From the NCBI GenBank assembly GCA_947623505.1, contig CANQGT010000005.1:1-64000 (forward strand): 64,000 nt of DNA. The letters run 5' to 3'. Each line of letters opens with the position of its first letter. Positions within the stretch are counted from its first letter, which is position 1. Below are positions 32,437 through 41,666 of this stretch, piece after piece. The stretch is from an uncultured Clostridia bacterium. Its GTDB lineage: Bacteria; Bacillota; Clostridia; Oscillospirales; Acutalibacteraceae. Under the pieces are notes generated by a model. That model did no database searches. It saw only the letters and a program-made list of their open reading frames with translations, and was not told where the DNA came from. A program made the translations under genes and the position numbers.

Positions 32437-32994
32437 TTAAAGGCAAATTATTCCGCTTTCGGTGGCAACGCAATCAACATTAACGTCGTGCTTTTCGTGC
32501 GGCAACGAGCCGCACAAACAGATATTATAGCATAAACCTACGGAAAATAAAGCGGATTTTATTAAAAATTTATCGTAATAGCCTTTTCCGTAGCCGAGTC
32601 TGAAACCGTTTTCGTCAAAGGCAACGCCCGGAACTATACATAACCCGCCGCTGAAATCGGCGGCTTTTTCGCAGACTTCCGGATTTGGCTCCATAATTCC
32701 GAAACTGCCCTTTGCAAGTTGTTTTTCGGAATCGATAAAGTAAAAGCTCATATTACCCTGCGCGTCGTCGCACCGAGGCAGAGCAAGCCTTTTACCGGCC
32801 TCAACAGTCTTTTTAAGAATAAGCGCAGTATCGACCTCATCTTTCAAGGCGCAATAGCAGAAAACGTTTTCGGCGCTTTTATACATATCGGAGCAAAGAA
32901 CAGAAGAACAAATAGCATTATCCTTTTTGTTTTTGCCGTCAACGCTTCTTCTGAGTTCAAGATAATATTTTCTCAGTTCGCTCTTTATCTGCAT
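32437..32994 (-). CDS. 5-formyltetrahydrofolate cyclo-ligase
   Basis: A 185-residue enzyme (MTHFS) turning 5-formyl-THF into 5,10-methenyl-THF with ATP. An N-terminal SELRKYYLELRRSV and a central region IVPGVAFDENGFRLGYGKGYYDKFL (GYGKGYYD is the ATP/Mg-binding hallmark) are seen. It overlaps the DJ-1 gene by 10 bp and leads into mltG with a 13-base gap. Confidence 0.9.
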   Translation of the reverse strand: MQIKSELRKYYLELRRSVDGKNKKDNAICSSVLCSDMYKSAENVFCYCALKDEVDTALILKKTVEAGKRLALPRCDDAQGNMSFYFIDSEKQLAKGSFGIMEPNPEVCEKAADFSGGLCIVPGVAFDENGFRLGYGKGYYDKFLIKSALFSVGLCYNICLCGSLPHEKHDVNVDCVATESGIICL

Positions 32995-33524
32995 TGTATC
33001 GTGCTTCTGATTTCCTCGGCAACGTCGTTGCCAACAAGTTCCTTAACTATCTCGAGGCCGAATTCAACCGAAACTCCCGCGCCTTTAGCGGTGATGAAAT
33101 CGCCGTCCGTAACAACATAGCCGTCCGAAATAACGGCGCCCTCGAGAGAATCCTCAAATCCGGGATAGCAAGTCGCCTTTTTCCCTTTCAAAAGCCCTTT
33201 ATGACCGAGAAGTGAAGGCCCGGCGCAAATCGCGCATATAAGTAGCCCGTTTTCGGCAGCCTCGTCCACAACGGCCTGGACAAAATGAGATTTTTCAAGA
33301 TTTATAACGCCCTGCGTTCCCCCGGGAATAACGATTGCCTCCGCGTCGGAAAAATCAAATTCATCGGCTGTAATATCAGCCGCGACCGATATGCCGCAGG
33401 ATGAAACAACGTTTTTGGAATAAACGCCGACCGTTGTTACTTCAATCTTGGCGCGCCTTAACATATCCACCGGAGCCATTGCCTCGATGGTCTCAAAGCC
33501 GTCGGCAAGCAACACATAAACCAT
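32985..33524 (-). CDS. DJ-1/PfpI family protein
   Basis: A 179-residue DJ-1-type protein. Motifs: ADGFETIEAMAPVDMLRRA near the N-terminus with the conserved Glu, VIPGGTQG, and the nucleophile elbow CAICAGPSLLG with the reactive Cys at ~100. These proteins act as glyoxalase/deglycase or stress chaperones; which applies here is open. It lies between a GNAT gene and a folate enzyme in a co-directional set. Confidence 0.88.
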   Translation of the reverse strand: MVYVLLADGFETIEAMAPVDMLRRAKIEVTTVGVYSKNVVSSCGISVAADITADEFDFSDAEAIVIPGGTQGVINLEKSHFVQAVVDEAAENGLLICAICAGPSLLGHKGLLKGKKATCYPGFEDSLEGAVISDGYVVTDGDFITAKGAGVSVEFGLEIVKELVGNDVAEEIRSTIQCR

Positions 33525-33537
33525 AATTATTCTCCCC

Positions 33538-34056
33538 TTATCTTTTTAAGCCGGTAAAACCCGGCGGAAAATCGGTTTTTGAATAAACCATACCCTTTGG
33601 AAAAGCGTAATCGCTTCCCTCATACAGATATGAAACAATATCTTCCGCTTCGTCAAATTCAACGCTATCGGCGAATTTGCCGCAGGAAAACAGCTTTGTT
33701 TCAAATCCGAAATTTGAATAATAATCAAACAGGCCGTCGTTTGCGGGAATCAGCCAAAGAAAATCACAGTCGAGCGACTTTGCGTAATCGATAAGTGCTC
33801 CTGCGTACCCATTGCCGCGAAATTCACGCTTGGTGCAGACGGCATAAATATACTTTCCGTATAATGAAGCGTATTTGCAGTCAACAAGAAAAAGCATTGA
33901 AACAAGAGCGCCGTCCGCGAATAAGCCGAGGCATTTTTTGTGTTCGCAATTTACAAGAAAATATTCGATTTCCTCTGATGAATCGCCGAAAACTTCGCTC
34001 CAAAGGGAAATTATCCGGTTTCTGTCTTCGGTAAACGCAATTCTTTCAGCCTTCAT
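33538..34056 (-). CDS. GNAT family N-acetyltransferase
   Basis: About 172 residues from ATG 34056 (MKAERIAFTEDRNRI). The track ORF extends to 34191 inside the upstream gene, in another frame, and its first 45 residues are not GNAT-like. The acetyl-CoA motif is AVCTKREFRGNGYAGALIDYA (split here), followed by DYYSNFGFETK. The substrate is unknown. It overlaps the DUF2156 gene by 11 bp; the pairing of a GNAT with a DUF2156 protein is of interest because both are GNAT-fold transferases. Confidence 0.8.
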   Translation of the reverse strand: MKAERIAFTEDRNRIISLWSEVFGDSSEEIEYFLVNCEHKKCLGLFADGALVSMLFLVDCKYASLYGKYIYAVCTKREFRGNGYAGALIDYAKSLDCDFLWLIPANDGLFDYYSNFGFETKLFSCGKFADSVEFDEAEDIVSYLYEGSDYAFPKGMVYSKTDFPPGFTGLKR

Positions 34057-34936
34057 AAACAGCGGTTTCCTTTTTAAGCCATATCGCGGGATGATACGAC
34101 TGCTTCGCCTTTCTGAGCCCCTCAAGGCCGAGATCCTCTTCCCTGTTAACGTATTCGTAACCGTCAAGAAGAAGTCTTTTTGCAAATTCACGGTTTATGA
34201 TCGCGTATGCTCCGTGCTCGCCCGACGGCGCTTTTTCAAAATGGGACACAAAGCAAGTGTCGTTAATTTTCTCTCCGTAAGTATATGCGATAATTTTGCC
34301 GTGAACACGGATAGCGCCGCCCTTAAAGCCGAGCTTACCGTAATTTTCAAAACCGGTGAGCACCGCTTCAAATTCAAGCGAATAATCGGGATCGTCGTCA
34401 TCCCTGCTTTTTATCCATTCAGAATGGCAGTCTATACATTCCGGAATATTTGACTCCGAAAGCTCCTCATAGCTCCAATCGGTATTATTGCGCTCAAAAT
34501 TAGCAATATGATTTCTTTTGCCGTGATATTTTTTCCCTTTAAGTTCGGCAAGATCGATTACATTATAGATATAATCGTTGCAGCCGTCGTCGTAAATATA
34601 TGAAAACTTGCCGGGAAAATATTTTTCAAGCAGTTCCCTGTAGCTTTCCGTAACACCGTATAGCTTCGGCTTTATTCCGAGTTCACCGGCGTCGCCGATA
34701 ATCATTTCAACAGCGTCTTTAAAATCACCCTTGCCTATGGGCAGAGAATACGAAATATCGGTTTTACCCCATCTGCAAATGAAAAAATCCTTATAAAACA
34801 CTATTTTGGTGGCGTAAGCCGTCCTCCAAAGATAAACGCTACCGAAAGAATACTCGCAGTTCATACTGTGAGCTTGTGCAAAACATTCGATTACCCTGCT
34901 TCGGTCGCTCAATTCGGGAGTTTTGAAATTTAACAT
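34046..34936 (-). CDS. DUF2156 family protein (phosphatidylglycerol lysyltransferase-like domain)
   Basis: A 296-residue soluble protein of the DUF2156 group, sharing the GNAT-type transfer domain of MprF C-termini. Typical segments: EYSFGSVYLWRTAY near the N-terminus, KGKKYHGKRNHIANFER mid-protein, and EHGAYAIINREFAKRL then NREEDLGLEGLRKAKQSYHPA at the end. It lacks the MprF membrane domain, so lipid aminoacylation cannot be assumed. It overlaps tmk by 7 bp. Confidence 0.82.
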   Translation of the reverse strand: MLNFKTPELSDRSRVIECFAQAHSMNCEYSFGSVYLWRTAYATKIVFYKDFFICRWGKTDISYSLPIGKGDFKDAVEMIIGDAGELGIKPKLYGVTESYRELLEKYFPGKFSYIYDDGCNDYIYNVIDLAELKGKKYHGKRNHIANFERNNTDWSYEELSESNIPECIDCHSEWIKSRDDDDPDYSLEFEAVLTGFENYGKLGFKGGAIRVHGKIIAYTYGEKINDTCFVSHFEKAPSGEHGAYAIINREFAKRLLLDGYEYVNREEDLGLEGLRKAKQSYHPAIWLKKETAVYEG

Positions 34937-35595
34937 AATTCCTCTCTTATTATTTCAATTATTTCAGAATGTATATCCTTAATATCTCGCGGTAAATCGC
35001 CTTTCGCGCAGTTGATTACCTTCCAGCCCTGTTTTTTTGCGGTATAAAGCGCCGCTTCCCGGCATTTTAAAAGAAAGGCTCTGTCTGCCTCGTGAACGTC
35101 CTTTCTGCCCTCGTCGCCATTGTATCTTGACGACATAAGCCTTTGGGAAATATCCACCGGCATATCGAGAAAAATAACGAGATCGGGAGCGGGAATACCG
35201 ATTTTTTTATATTCAAAATCAGCGCTCCATTCAAGATATTCGTCCCATTCGTTTTTGGGAATTTTTTCCATTTGATAAATGGAATTAGACGTTGCGTAAC
35301 GGTCGGCAAGTATGACCGTTCCGCTTTCGTATTCTTTCTGCCAGCCGAGGCGGAAAGAAGCGTATCTGTCTACGGCGTAAAACGCTCCGGCGGCGTAGGC
35401 GTTAACGTCGCCTGCTGATGTGCCGAACTCGCCGGCCAGATACATTTTTACGAGCGCGCTCGACGGGCTTTCGTAATCGGGCAGCTTGATTTTTTTAAAC
35501 TTTACGCCGCCGTCTTCAAAATACTTTTCAACAAGCCCTACTTGCGTTGATTTTCCGCTGCCGTCAAGCCCCTCAATTATTATCAGTTTTTTCAT
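34930..35595 (-). CDS. tmk: Thymidylate kinase
   Basis: A 221-residue kinase making dTDP from dTMP. Walker A IEGLDGSGKSTQ, the DR motif in ILADRYATSNSIYQ, and the lid region around LMSSRYNGDEGRKD. The length is in range. Overlaps are 7 bp with the DUF2156 gene and 23 bp with the DUF896 gene. Confidence 0.93.
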   Translation of the reverse strand: MKKLIIIEGLDGSGKSTQVGLVEKYFEDGGVKFKKIKLPDYESPSSALVKMYLAGEFGTSAGDVNAYAAGAFYAVDRYASFRLGWQKEYESGTVILADRYATSNSIYQMEKIPKNEWDEYLEWSADFEYKKIGIPAPDLVIFLDMPVDISQRLMSSRYNGDEGRKDVHEADRAFLLKCREAALYTAKKQGWKVINCAKGDLPRDIKDIHSEIIEIIREELC

Positions 35596-35797
35596 TTTTT
35601 CTTTTTATTTTCCTTTTATTTCCCTGTTCGTCAACAACATAAGTGTTTTCAAGCTGACCTATAAGGCTTTGCCTGAAACCGTCAATATATAATCTGCGAA
35701 GGGCCGCTTGCTCTTCTTTTTCCTCATCGCTCAGCTTCTGCGTTTTTGATTTGCGGGCAAGTTCATTTATTCTGTTTATCTGTTCAGGTGTTATCAT
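35573..35797 (-). CDS. DUF896 (YnzC-like) small protein
   Basis: A 74-residue protein with the DUF896 core: INRINELARKSKTQKLSDEE, then ALRRLYIDGFRQSLIGQL, and a charged tail. The family (UPF0291, YnzC in Bacillus) is a short helical hairpin of unknown function, tied in B. subtilis to the SOS-regulated yneA operon. Here it directly follows rpoD and overlaps tmk, so it shares expression with basic replication and transcription genes. Confidence 0.85.
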   Translation of the reverse strand: MITPEQINRINELARKSKTQKLSDEEKEEQAALRRLYIDGFRQSLIGQLENTYVVDEQGNKRKIKRKNEKTDNN

Positions 35798-36927
35798 TAG
35801 TCCAAAAAATCCTTGAGTCTTTTACTTCTGCTCGGGTGGCGAAGCTTTCTGAGCGCCTTTGCCTCTATTTGACGTATGCGCTCACGCGTAACGTTAAACT
35901 CCCTGCCAACCTCTTCAAGTGTTTTCGGATTGCCGTCGCCAAGGCCGAAACGAAGCGAAAGCACCTTTTCCTCTCTCGGCGTAAGCGTTTTGAGCACGTC
36001 TGAAAGCTGTTCTTTTAAAAGGCTCATCGAAGCGGCGTCATCAGGCGGCAAAGCATCATCGTCGGGGATAAAGTCGCCGAGATGGGAATCCTCTTCCTCG
36101 CCGATAGGCGTTTCAAGCGAGACGGGCTCCTGTGCGACGCGGAGGATTTCCCTGACCTTATCCGTAGGCATTTCAAGGAACTCCGCAATTTCCTCGGGCT
36201 TAGGCTCCTTGCCGTTCTCGTGCAGAAGCTGGCTGTTCGCCTTTTTGACCTTATTTATAGTTTCAACCATATGAACGGGTATTCTTATTGTTCTCGCCTG
36301 ATCTGCGATGGCGCGCGTTATCGCCTGCCTTATCCACCACGTGGCATACGTTGAAAATTTAAAGCCCTTTGTGTAATCAAACTTATCAACAGCCTTGATA
36401 AGCCCCATATTGCCCTCCTGAATGAGGTCGAGGAACTGCATTCCTCTGCCCACATATCTTTTGGCAATGCTTACGACAAGGCGCAGATTGGATTCAGCAA
36501 GGCGTTTTTTCGCTTCGGGATCATCGTCGGCAATCCTTATGGCGTATTCAATCTCCTGCTCCGGAGATAAAAGCGGAACACGGCCTATCTCTTTAAGATA
36601 GACCTTAACAGGATCGTCCATAACGGCGTTTTCGTTCGTCACTACGGTGTCGGCGCCGTCCGTTTCCTTGGGAAGATCCACCTCAAGCGGAATACCGTCA
36701 AGCGCCTCGGCCGAAAAATCGTCTATAATGCTGATATTCGAGCCGTCTATCATATCGTTCAGCTTTTCAAGCTCATCAACGTCAAGATCGAGCTCAACGA
36801 TAAGATTGTCGATTTCCTGAGCGGTAAGGTGACCTACCGACTTGCCTTTTTCAACAAGCTTTTTAAACGCGTTTATCTTTTTTTCTTCCGAAACCGACTG
36901 AGTCGGCGTAAGATTTAAATTATCCAT
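35797..36927 (-). CDS. rpoD: Primary sigma factor SigA (RpoD)
   Basis: A 376-residue principal sigma factor. Region 1.1-like N-terminus (~10-75), region 1.2 [16 protein letters not shown], regions 2.1-2.4 with [38 protein letters not shown], region 3 (~250-300) and region 4 with [15 protein letters not shown] and [17 protein letters not shown]. It is followed without a gap by the DUF896 gene and preceded by dnaG, the macromolecular-synthesis order. Confidence 0.96.
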   Translation of the reverse strand: MDNLNLTPTQSVSEEKKINAFKKLVEKGKSVGHLTAQEIDNLIVELDLDVDELEKLNDMIDGSNISIIDDFSAEALDGIPLEVDLPKETDGADTVVTNENAVMDDPVKVYLKEIGRVPLLSPEQEIEYAIRIADDDPEAKKRLAESNLRLVVSIAKRYVGRGMQFLDLIQEGNMGLIKAVDKFDYTKGFKFSTYATWWIRQAITRAIADQARTIRIPVHMVETINKVKKANSQLLHENGKEPKPEEIAEFLEMPTDKVREILRVAQEPVSLETPIGEEEDSHLGDFIPDDDALPPDDAASMSLLKEQLSDVLKTLTPREEKVLSLRFGLGDGNPKTLEEVGREFNVTRERIRQIEAKALRKLRHPSRSKRLKDFLD

Positions 36928-36942
36928 GTTGTTCTCCTCATT

Positions 36943-38676
36943 TTATGTATTTCCGAAAGCTTTTCTGAATTCATCGTCGTTCATAACGGAAACAGAACGA
37001 CCGTTTTTCTTATTGTATTCCTCGCGAATTACCTTTAGACAGTCCGGAAATTCGGCTTTTGGATCAACGCTTTCCCTGCCGTTTGCCATCAAGCCGGAAA
37101 GCCTGCCCATCTCATCCACCGAAAGCTCGGACGAAAACGAAGAAATATCGGTTCCGCTAACGTTTTCGATATTGGCGCAGATAAGCTCAAAAATCTTTTT
37201 TATAAAGCCTTTGCCGAGATATTCCGACGAAAAACCGTCTAACATTTTATAACAATCGGGATATTTTATCAAGAGGAAAATCATTCTTTCCTCCGCTTTG
37301 AACTTCTTTGTTGTGGTGTTGCCGTCAAAAGCGGCCTTCGCGGTCTGCCTGACGCTTTCGTTTATAATTTTTCTGCTGCCGGCCCGCCTTACGGCATACG
37401 CGTTTTTCTTAGCGTACGCTTCAAGCTGCGCCGCCGCGCTTTTCCTGTCTATTCCAAGCTCTTCGGACAAGCGTGAAATATAAATATCCTGCTCTACCGG
37501 CGAAGCGTCGGCAAGCACCTTGACGGCCTCGTTTATAAAATCGATCTTGCTATGAGTTGTTTTGAGGTCGTGCGAATTTCTGAGCTCAAGCAGCTTAAAT
37601 TCAAGATCGCTTGCGGCCGTTTCAAGCATCGCGGCGAATTTTTCGGCGCCGACAGTTTTTATTATTTCGTCGGGATCTTTGCCGTACATCAGTTTTGGAA
37701 CACGTATTTTAAGATTCGTCTGCTTAAACATCTGAATGGCTCTTTTAAGCGCTTTTTGACCGGCCTCGTCGGCGTCGTAAGCAAGTATCACTTCGCTCGC
37801 GTATCTGTTAATAAGACTTATCTGCTCGTTTGTAAGCGCCGTTCCGCAGCCGGCAACGGCATTGGTAAATCCTGCCTGATGCATAGCGATAACGTCCATA
37901 TATCCCTCGCAGAGAATAATGCTTGTCCTGCCGCTGTCCTTTGCGAAATTAAGGCCGAAAACTTCGTTTGTTTTTTTATATACGAGCGTGTCGCTCGTGT
38001 TGATATATTTCGGCTTGCTGTCGTCAAGAACGCGCCCGCCAAACGCGATAACGTTGCCGTATATATCGATAATCGGCGTTATTACACGGTTTCTGAAATA
38101 ATCGTAATATCCGTGCTGCCCTTTTCTGACAAGTCCGGCTTCATACATTTCGGCAACGGAAAAGCCCTCGTCTTTAAGATAATTCAAAAGCCCGTCCCAG
38201 TCGGTGGGCGCGTAACCGAGCCCGAATTTCGTTATCGTTTTTTTTGTGAGCCCTCTGTTTAGAAAATATCCGAGCGCTTTTTCGCCTCCCGCGCCGGTGA
38301 GGCGGGAATTAAAGAATTTCGCGGCTTTTCTGTTAGCCTCAAGTATGCGTCTTCTCTTTTTTGCGAGGCTGTCGTCAAAGCCCTCGGAGGGCATCTGCAT
38401 TCCGGCTCTTTCGGCAAGCAGCCGCACAGCGTCCATATAATCGAGATTCTGTATTTTTCTGATAAATGTTACCGCGTCTCCGCCGGCGCCGCATCCGAAA
38501 CAGTAAAACGACTGCGTATCGGGATATACGGTAAACGACGGCGTTTTCTCATTGTGAAACGGGCAAAGTCCCACAAAAGTGGAGCCTCGCTTTTTCAGAG
38601 TTACATAAGTTGAAATTACATCCTCAATATCGGTTTTGTATTTGAGTTGCTGCAAAAAGCTCTCGCTGAGCGCCAT
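36943..38676 (-). CDS. dnaG: DNA primase
   Basis: A 577-residue primase that lays RNA primers for replication. N-terminal zinc finger (CPFHNEKTPSFTVYPDTQSFYCFGCGAGG, in part CPFH and CFGC), Toprim catalytic core with IILCEGYMDVIAMHQAGF and EVILAYDADEAG, and a C-terminal helicase-interacting domain. The gene lies between dgt and rpoD with gaps of only ~15 bases. Confidence 0.96.
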   Translation of the reverse strand: MALSESFLQQLKYKTDIEDVISTYVTLKKRGSTFVGLCPFHNEKTPSFTVYPDTQSFYCFGCGAGGDAVTFIRKIQNLDYMDAVRLLAERAGMQMPSEGFDDSLAKKRRRILEANRKAAKFFNSRLTGAGGEKALGYFLNRGLTKKTITKFGLGYAPTDWDGLLNYLKDEGFSVAEMYEAGLVRKGQHGYYDYFRNRVITPIIDIYGNVIAFGGRVLDDSKPKYINTSDTLVYKKTNEVFGLNFAKDSGRTSIILCEGYMDVIAMHQAGFTNAVAGCGTALTNEQISLINRYASEVILAYDADEAGQKALKRAIQMFKQTNLKIRVPKLMYGKDPDEIIKTVGAEKFAAMLETAASDLEFKLLELRNSHDLKTTHSKIDFINEAVKVLADASPVEQDIYISRLSEELGIDRKSAAAQLEAYAKKNAYAVRRAGSRKIINESVRQTAKAAFDGNTTTKKFKAEERMIFLLIKYPDCYKMLDGFSSEYLGKGFIKKIFELICANIENVSGTDISSFSSELSVDEMGRLSGLMANGRESVDPKAEFPDCLKVIREEYNKKNGRSVSVMNDDEFRKAFGNT

Positions 38677-38691
38677 AATCTCAACCCCTTT

Positions 38692-39693
38692 CTATTTGAG
38701 CTCGGATTTCGGCAGAAAAAGCTCGCTGAATTTTTTTAACGCCAAATTGTCGCTCATAGCGGCTATGTAATCGCAGACGGCTCTCGGTATCCCCTCTTTT
38801 TCGCAAATTTCCGAATACGGTTCAGGCAGCAAATCGGGATTTTCTTTATAAAACGAAACAAGCTTTTCGATTATTTCAAAAGCCTTTTCATCTTCTCTTC
38901 TGCATATATCGCTTGAATAAACGCGATTATACATAAAATCGGTAAGCTCGTCAAACGCTTCGCCCATTAAGCTCCCGAAGCAAATCTCGCTTTTGCTGTT
39001 TTCAACCACGTCGAAAACAAGATTGTTTATTCTCTCGGATTTTCTGCTCCCAAGCGCCGAAACGAGGTGTGAAGGAATGTCCCCCTCGCTCATTACGCCT
39101 GCCGCCTCCGCGTCGTCAATATCGTGATTTATGAAAGCAATCCTGTCCGCGAGGCGTATTATCTGCCCCTCAAGAGTAAAAGCCTTGGCGCCGCTCGAGT
39201 GGCATCCGATACCGTTTATTACCTCTTTTGTGAGATTGAGCCCGCGTCCGCTTTTTTCGATTTTCGTAACTACGCGAACGCTTTGCTCGTAATGCCTAAA
39301 ATCAATCCCCGAAGCGCTGTTCAGAGCTCTTTCGCCGGCGTGGCCGAAAGGAGTATGCCCTAAATCGTGCCCGAGCGCGATCGCCTCAGTCAAATCCTCG
39401 TTGAGGCAGAGAGCTCTCGCGATAGTTCTCGCTATCTGCGAAACTTCAAGCGTGTGTGTAAGCCTTGTTCTGTAATAATCTCCGGCGGGAGCGAGAAAAA
39501 CCTGCGTTTTGTGCTTCAGCGTTCTGAAAGATGAAGAATGGATTATCCTGTCTCTGTCTCGCTGAAAGCAGGTTCTTATCGAGCATTCTTCCTCGAATAT
39601 CTCCCTGCCGAGCGAATTTTGCGAAAGGCAGGCGTTTTCGGACAATGTCATTCTTTCGTTATTTTCCGCTCGTTCTCTGATAATTTTATCCAA
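38692..39693 (-). CDS. dgt: Deoxyguanosinetriphosphate triphosphohydrolase-like HD protein
   Basis: A 333-residue HD-domain phosphohydrolase that removes triphosphate from dNTPs. Metal motif: TRLTHTLEVSQIARTIARAL, then LGHDLGHTPFGHAGE, and FINHDIDDAEAAG. TTG start with AAAGGTG five bases before. First of the dgt-dnaG-rpoD-DUF896-tmk run. The family also includes proteins whose natural dNTP is not dGTP, so the symbol is by similarity. Confidence 0.92.
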   Translation of the reverse strand: MDKIIRERAENNERMTLSENACLSQNSLGREIFEEECSIRTCFQRDRDRIIHSSSFRTLKHKTQVFLAPAGDYYRTRLTHTLEVSQIARTIARALCLNEDLTEAIALGHDLGHTPFGHAGERALNSASGIDFRHYEQSVRVVTKIEKSGRGLNLTKEVINGIGCHSSGAKAFTLEGQIIRLADRIAFINHDIDDAEAAGVMSEGDIPSHLVSALGSRKSERINNLVFDVVENSKSEICFGSLMGEAFDELTDFMYNRVYSSDICRREDEKAFEIIEKLVSFYKENPDLLPEPYSEICEKEGIPRAVCDYIAAMSDNLALKKFSELFLPKSELK

Positions 39694-39774
39694 AATATCA
39701 CCTTTTTATTACATCTCATAATATTTATACGCAATATTGTGCATAATTCCTTTTTAAAAGAGCAAATTTTTATC

Positions 39775-39803
39775 TTGACTTGGATTTTTTTAATTGTTAT
39801 CAT
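39775..39803 (+). promoter_or_regulatory. Promoter of the metallophosphoesterase gene
   Basis: TTGACT, 17-base T-rich spacer, TATCAT, ending 18 bases before the ATG at 39822, with AGAGGTG in between. Confidence 0.55.
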
Positions 39804-39821
39804 CAAAAAGAGGTGTATTCT

Positions 39822-40664
39822 ATGCCATACTTCGTGACGGCTCTCGCCGTCGTTTTGCTTTTCGCGTTTTGCTTTTACCAAAACAATAAGCTCGATATAA
39901 CCGAATATAAAATTCAAAGCGAAAATATCACCGGAAAAAGCATAAAAATAGCGCATCTTTCGGATTTTCATTCAAAGCCTTTCAAAAAGGTTCTCAACGA
40001 AGTAAAAAAAGCGGAACCGAACCTTATTGTGATAACGGGCGACTATATCAACGACAAATGCAAAAACAAAGAAAAAATGCTCGCTTACGGAAAAGAGCTT
40101 GTGCAGACGGCGCCGGTGTTTTATATATCAGGCAACCACGAGCGAAGGCTTAAAAACTTCGACGGCTTGATGCGGGAATTGCGCGAAATGGGATTTAACG
40201 TGCTTCTAAACGAAATATCGCAGATAAAAATCGAAGGCAATACGGTTACGATTTTAGGTCTTGACGAAAAGCAGGGCGGCTTCGACGATTATTTAAAAAG
40301 AATGAAAGGAACTTTTGAATACGGAGATTTATCCCGATATTTCAAAGAACTCGATCTGTACGGCGGCTTTAAAATAGTTTTAAGCCATTTTCCCGAAAAT
40401 TTTGAAAGTATTAAAGAGCTTAATTACTCGCAGTATAACTTTGACCTCCAGCTTTCAGGCCACGCTCACGGCGGGCAGTTTATACTGCCGTTTATCGGCC
40501 CTGTTTTCAGCCCCGGGCAGGGATTTTTTCCGAAATACGCGAGAGGAGAAAAAGGAACGAGACCTAAGCTTATTATAAGCAGGGGTCTCGGCAATTCGGA
40601 ATTTCCCGTGAGGCTGTTCAACCACCCGGAAATAATATTTATAACAGCCGGCAAAAAAGAATAA
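39822..40664 (+). CDS. Membrane-anchored metallophosphoesterase
   Basis: About 280 residues from ATG 39822 (AGAGGTG 7 bases before; the track start at 39780 lies in the promoter). An N-terminal hydrophobic helix (YFVTALAVVLLFAFCFY) anchors a calcineurin-like domain with all five metal blocks: HLSDFHS, GDYIND, GNHERR, LSHFPE and GHAHGG. It resembles YkuE/YaeI-type phosphoesterases near the membrane (UDP-2,3-diacylglucosamine hydrolase-like fold); the substrate is unknown. It is a single plus-strand gene with its own promoter and terminator. Confidence 0.88.
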   Translation: MPYFVTALAVVLLFAFCFYQNNKLDITEYKIQSENITGKSIKIAHLSDFHSKPFKKVLNEVKKAEPNLIVITGDYINDKCKNKEKMLAYGKELVQTAPVFYISGNHERRLKNFDGLMRELREMGFNVLLNEISQIKIEGNTVTILGLDEKQGGFDDYLKRMKGTFEYGDLSRYFKELDLYGGFKIVLSHFPENFESIKELNYSQYNFDLQLSGHAHGGQFILPFIGPVFSPGQGFFPKYARGEKGTRPKLIISRGLGNSEFPVRLFNHPEIIFITAGKKE

Positions 40665-40673
40665 ACAACGTAT

Positions 40674-40708
40674 AAAACCGTCTGAACAAATGATGTTCGG
40701 GCGGTTTT
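40674..40708. terminator. Bidirectional terminator between metallophosphoesterase and yigZ-type gene
   Basis: AAAACCGTCTGAACA pairs with TGTTCGGGCGGTTTT (15 bp with G-U pairs), loop AATGA, then AAATTTTT on plus. It overlaps the stop codon of the convergent gene by 2 bases. Confidence 0.8.
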
Positions 40709-41327
40709 AAATTTTTGCGTATTTTTCACCAAGGCGCTCAAACGAATATCTGCCGCCGCTCATCTCCGTAAGCTGATTTTCGAGCTCTTCGCGCACTTCG
40801 CTTTTCACCGTAAAAGTCACGCGGACACTTTCGCCGAAATCGCTGCTTTCAATATTCGCGCCGAATGAATCCAACAGCTTTACAAGGCTTGAATAAAAGG
40901 AATAATCCGTTTTGCATCCGAGAACGGCGCATGGGGCCATAGTGATTATTCCGCCGGACTCAACGGCTATCTTTGAGCCGTGCGAATACGCTCTTACAAG
41001 GCCTCCCGCGCCAAGCAAAATCCCGCCGAAATATCTTGTAACAACAACGCACACGTCCGTAAGCCCGTTTTTAAGAATAACGTCGAGCACCGGAACGCCC
41101 GCCGTACCTGACGGTTCGCCGTCGTCGCTGTATCGCTGAATATTATTTTCTCTGAGAACGTAGGCGTAAACGTTGTGGGACGCGTCCCAATGCCTTGATC
41201 TTACGGAGTTAACGAACGAAACAGCCTCCTCCTGCGTTTTTACAGGCTTAACGCAGCCGATAAATCTCGACCTTTTCTCAACAAATTCGGAGCTGTTTTC
41301 ATATTCTACGGTTTTGTATTCTTTCAA
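40707..41327 (-). CDS. YigZ/IMPACT family protein
   Basis: About 206 residues. The track starts at 41375, but those first residues fall in the rpmE terminator. TTG at 41327 (LKEYKTVEYENSS, read as Met) with AGGGTG 7 bases before fits better. The IMPACT N-domain has EKRSRFIGCVKPV, DDGEPSGTAGVPVLDVI and VVTRYFGGILLGAGGLVRAY; a DUF1949 domain forms the C-terminus. YigZ proteins are linked to translation or ribosome-associated roles, and GCN2-inhibiting IMPACT is the eukaryote relative. The function here is not established. Confidence 0.85.
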   Translation of the reverse strand: MKEYKTVEYENSSEFVEKRSRFIGCVKPVKTQEEAVSFVNSVRSRHWDASHNVYAYVLRENNIQRYSDDGEPSGTAGVPVLDVILKNGLTDVCVVVTRYFGGILLGAGGLVRAYSHGSKIAVESGGIITMAPCAVLGCKTDYSFYSSLVKLLDSFGANIESSDFGESVRVTFTVKSEVREELENQLTEMSGGRYSFERLGEKYAKI

Positions 41328-41350
41328 TTCAAACACCCTGCAAATATTAA

Positions 41351-41372
41351 AGGCAACGTAAAAACGCTGCCT
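41351..41372 (-). terminator. Terminator of rpmE
   Basis: Minus strand AGGCAGCG / CGTTGCCT stem (8 bp, one G-U) with a 6-base loop then TTTAATATTT, 10 bases after the rpmE stop. Confidence 0.7.
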
Positions 41373-41381
41373 CAATAAAAA

Positions 41382-41585
41382 TCAGTTTTTCTTGCCGTAT
41401 CTTCTGTTAAATCTGTCTACACGTCCGCCTGTATCAACAAGCTTCTGTTTACCTGTATAAAAGGGATGACATTTTGAACAGATATCAACCTTGAGCTCGC
41501 TTTTTGTGCTTTTTGTTTCGTAAACCGCGCCGCAGGCACATCTTACCGTGCAAGCCTGATACTTGGGATGAATTCCGTCTTTCAT
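41382..41585 (-). CDS. rpmE: Ribosomal protein bL31
   Basis: A 67-residue large-subunit protein from ATG 41585 ([19 protein letters not shown]). The track adds three residues from a GTG inside the ribosome binding site, while AGAGG lies 8 bases before the ATG. Cysteines CAC and CSKC make it the zinc-containing (C+) form, with the C-terminal [11 protein letters not shown] signature. It has its own promoter and terminator. Confidence 0.95.
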   Translation of the reverse strand: MKDGIHPKYQACTVRCACGAVYETKSTKSELKVDICSKCHPFYTGKQKLVDTGGRVDRFNRRYGKKN

Positions 41586-41623
41586 TGATTTCACCTCTTT
41601 AAAATAATGTCATAGCATTTGGA

Positions 41624-41652
41624 ATAATAACACAATAAGCCGCAAAAAGCAA
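41624..41652 (-). promoter_or_regulatory. Promoter of rpmE
   Basis: Minus strand TTGCTT, 17-base spacer, TATTAT, ending 38 bases before the rpmE ATG, in the gap after addA. Confidence 0.6.
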
Positions 41653-41666
41653 GTCTTTTTTTAAAA

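Noticed and set aside
37552-38262. Plus-strand 236-residue ORF inside dnaG
   Set aside because: Antisense to the conserved primase core; no ribosome binding site or known motif.
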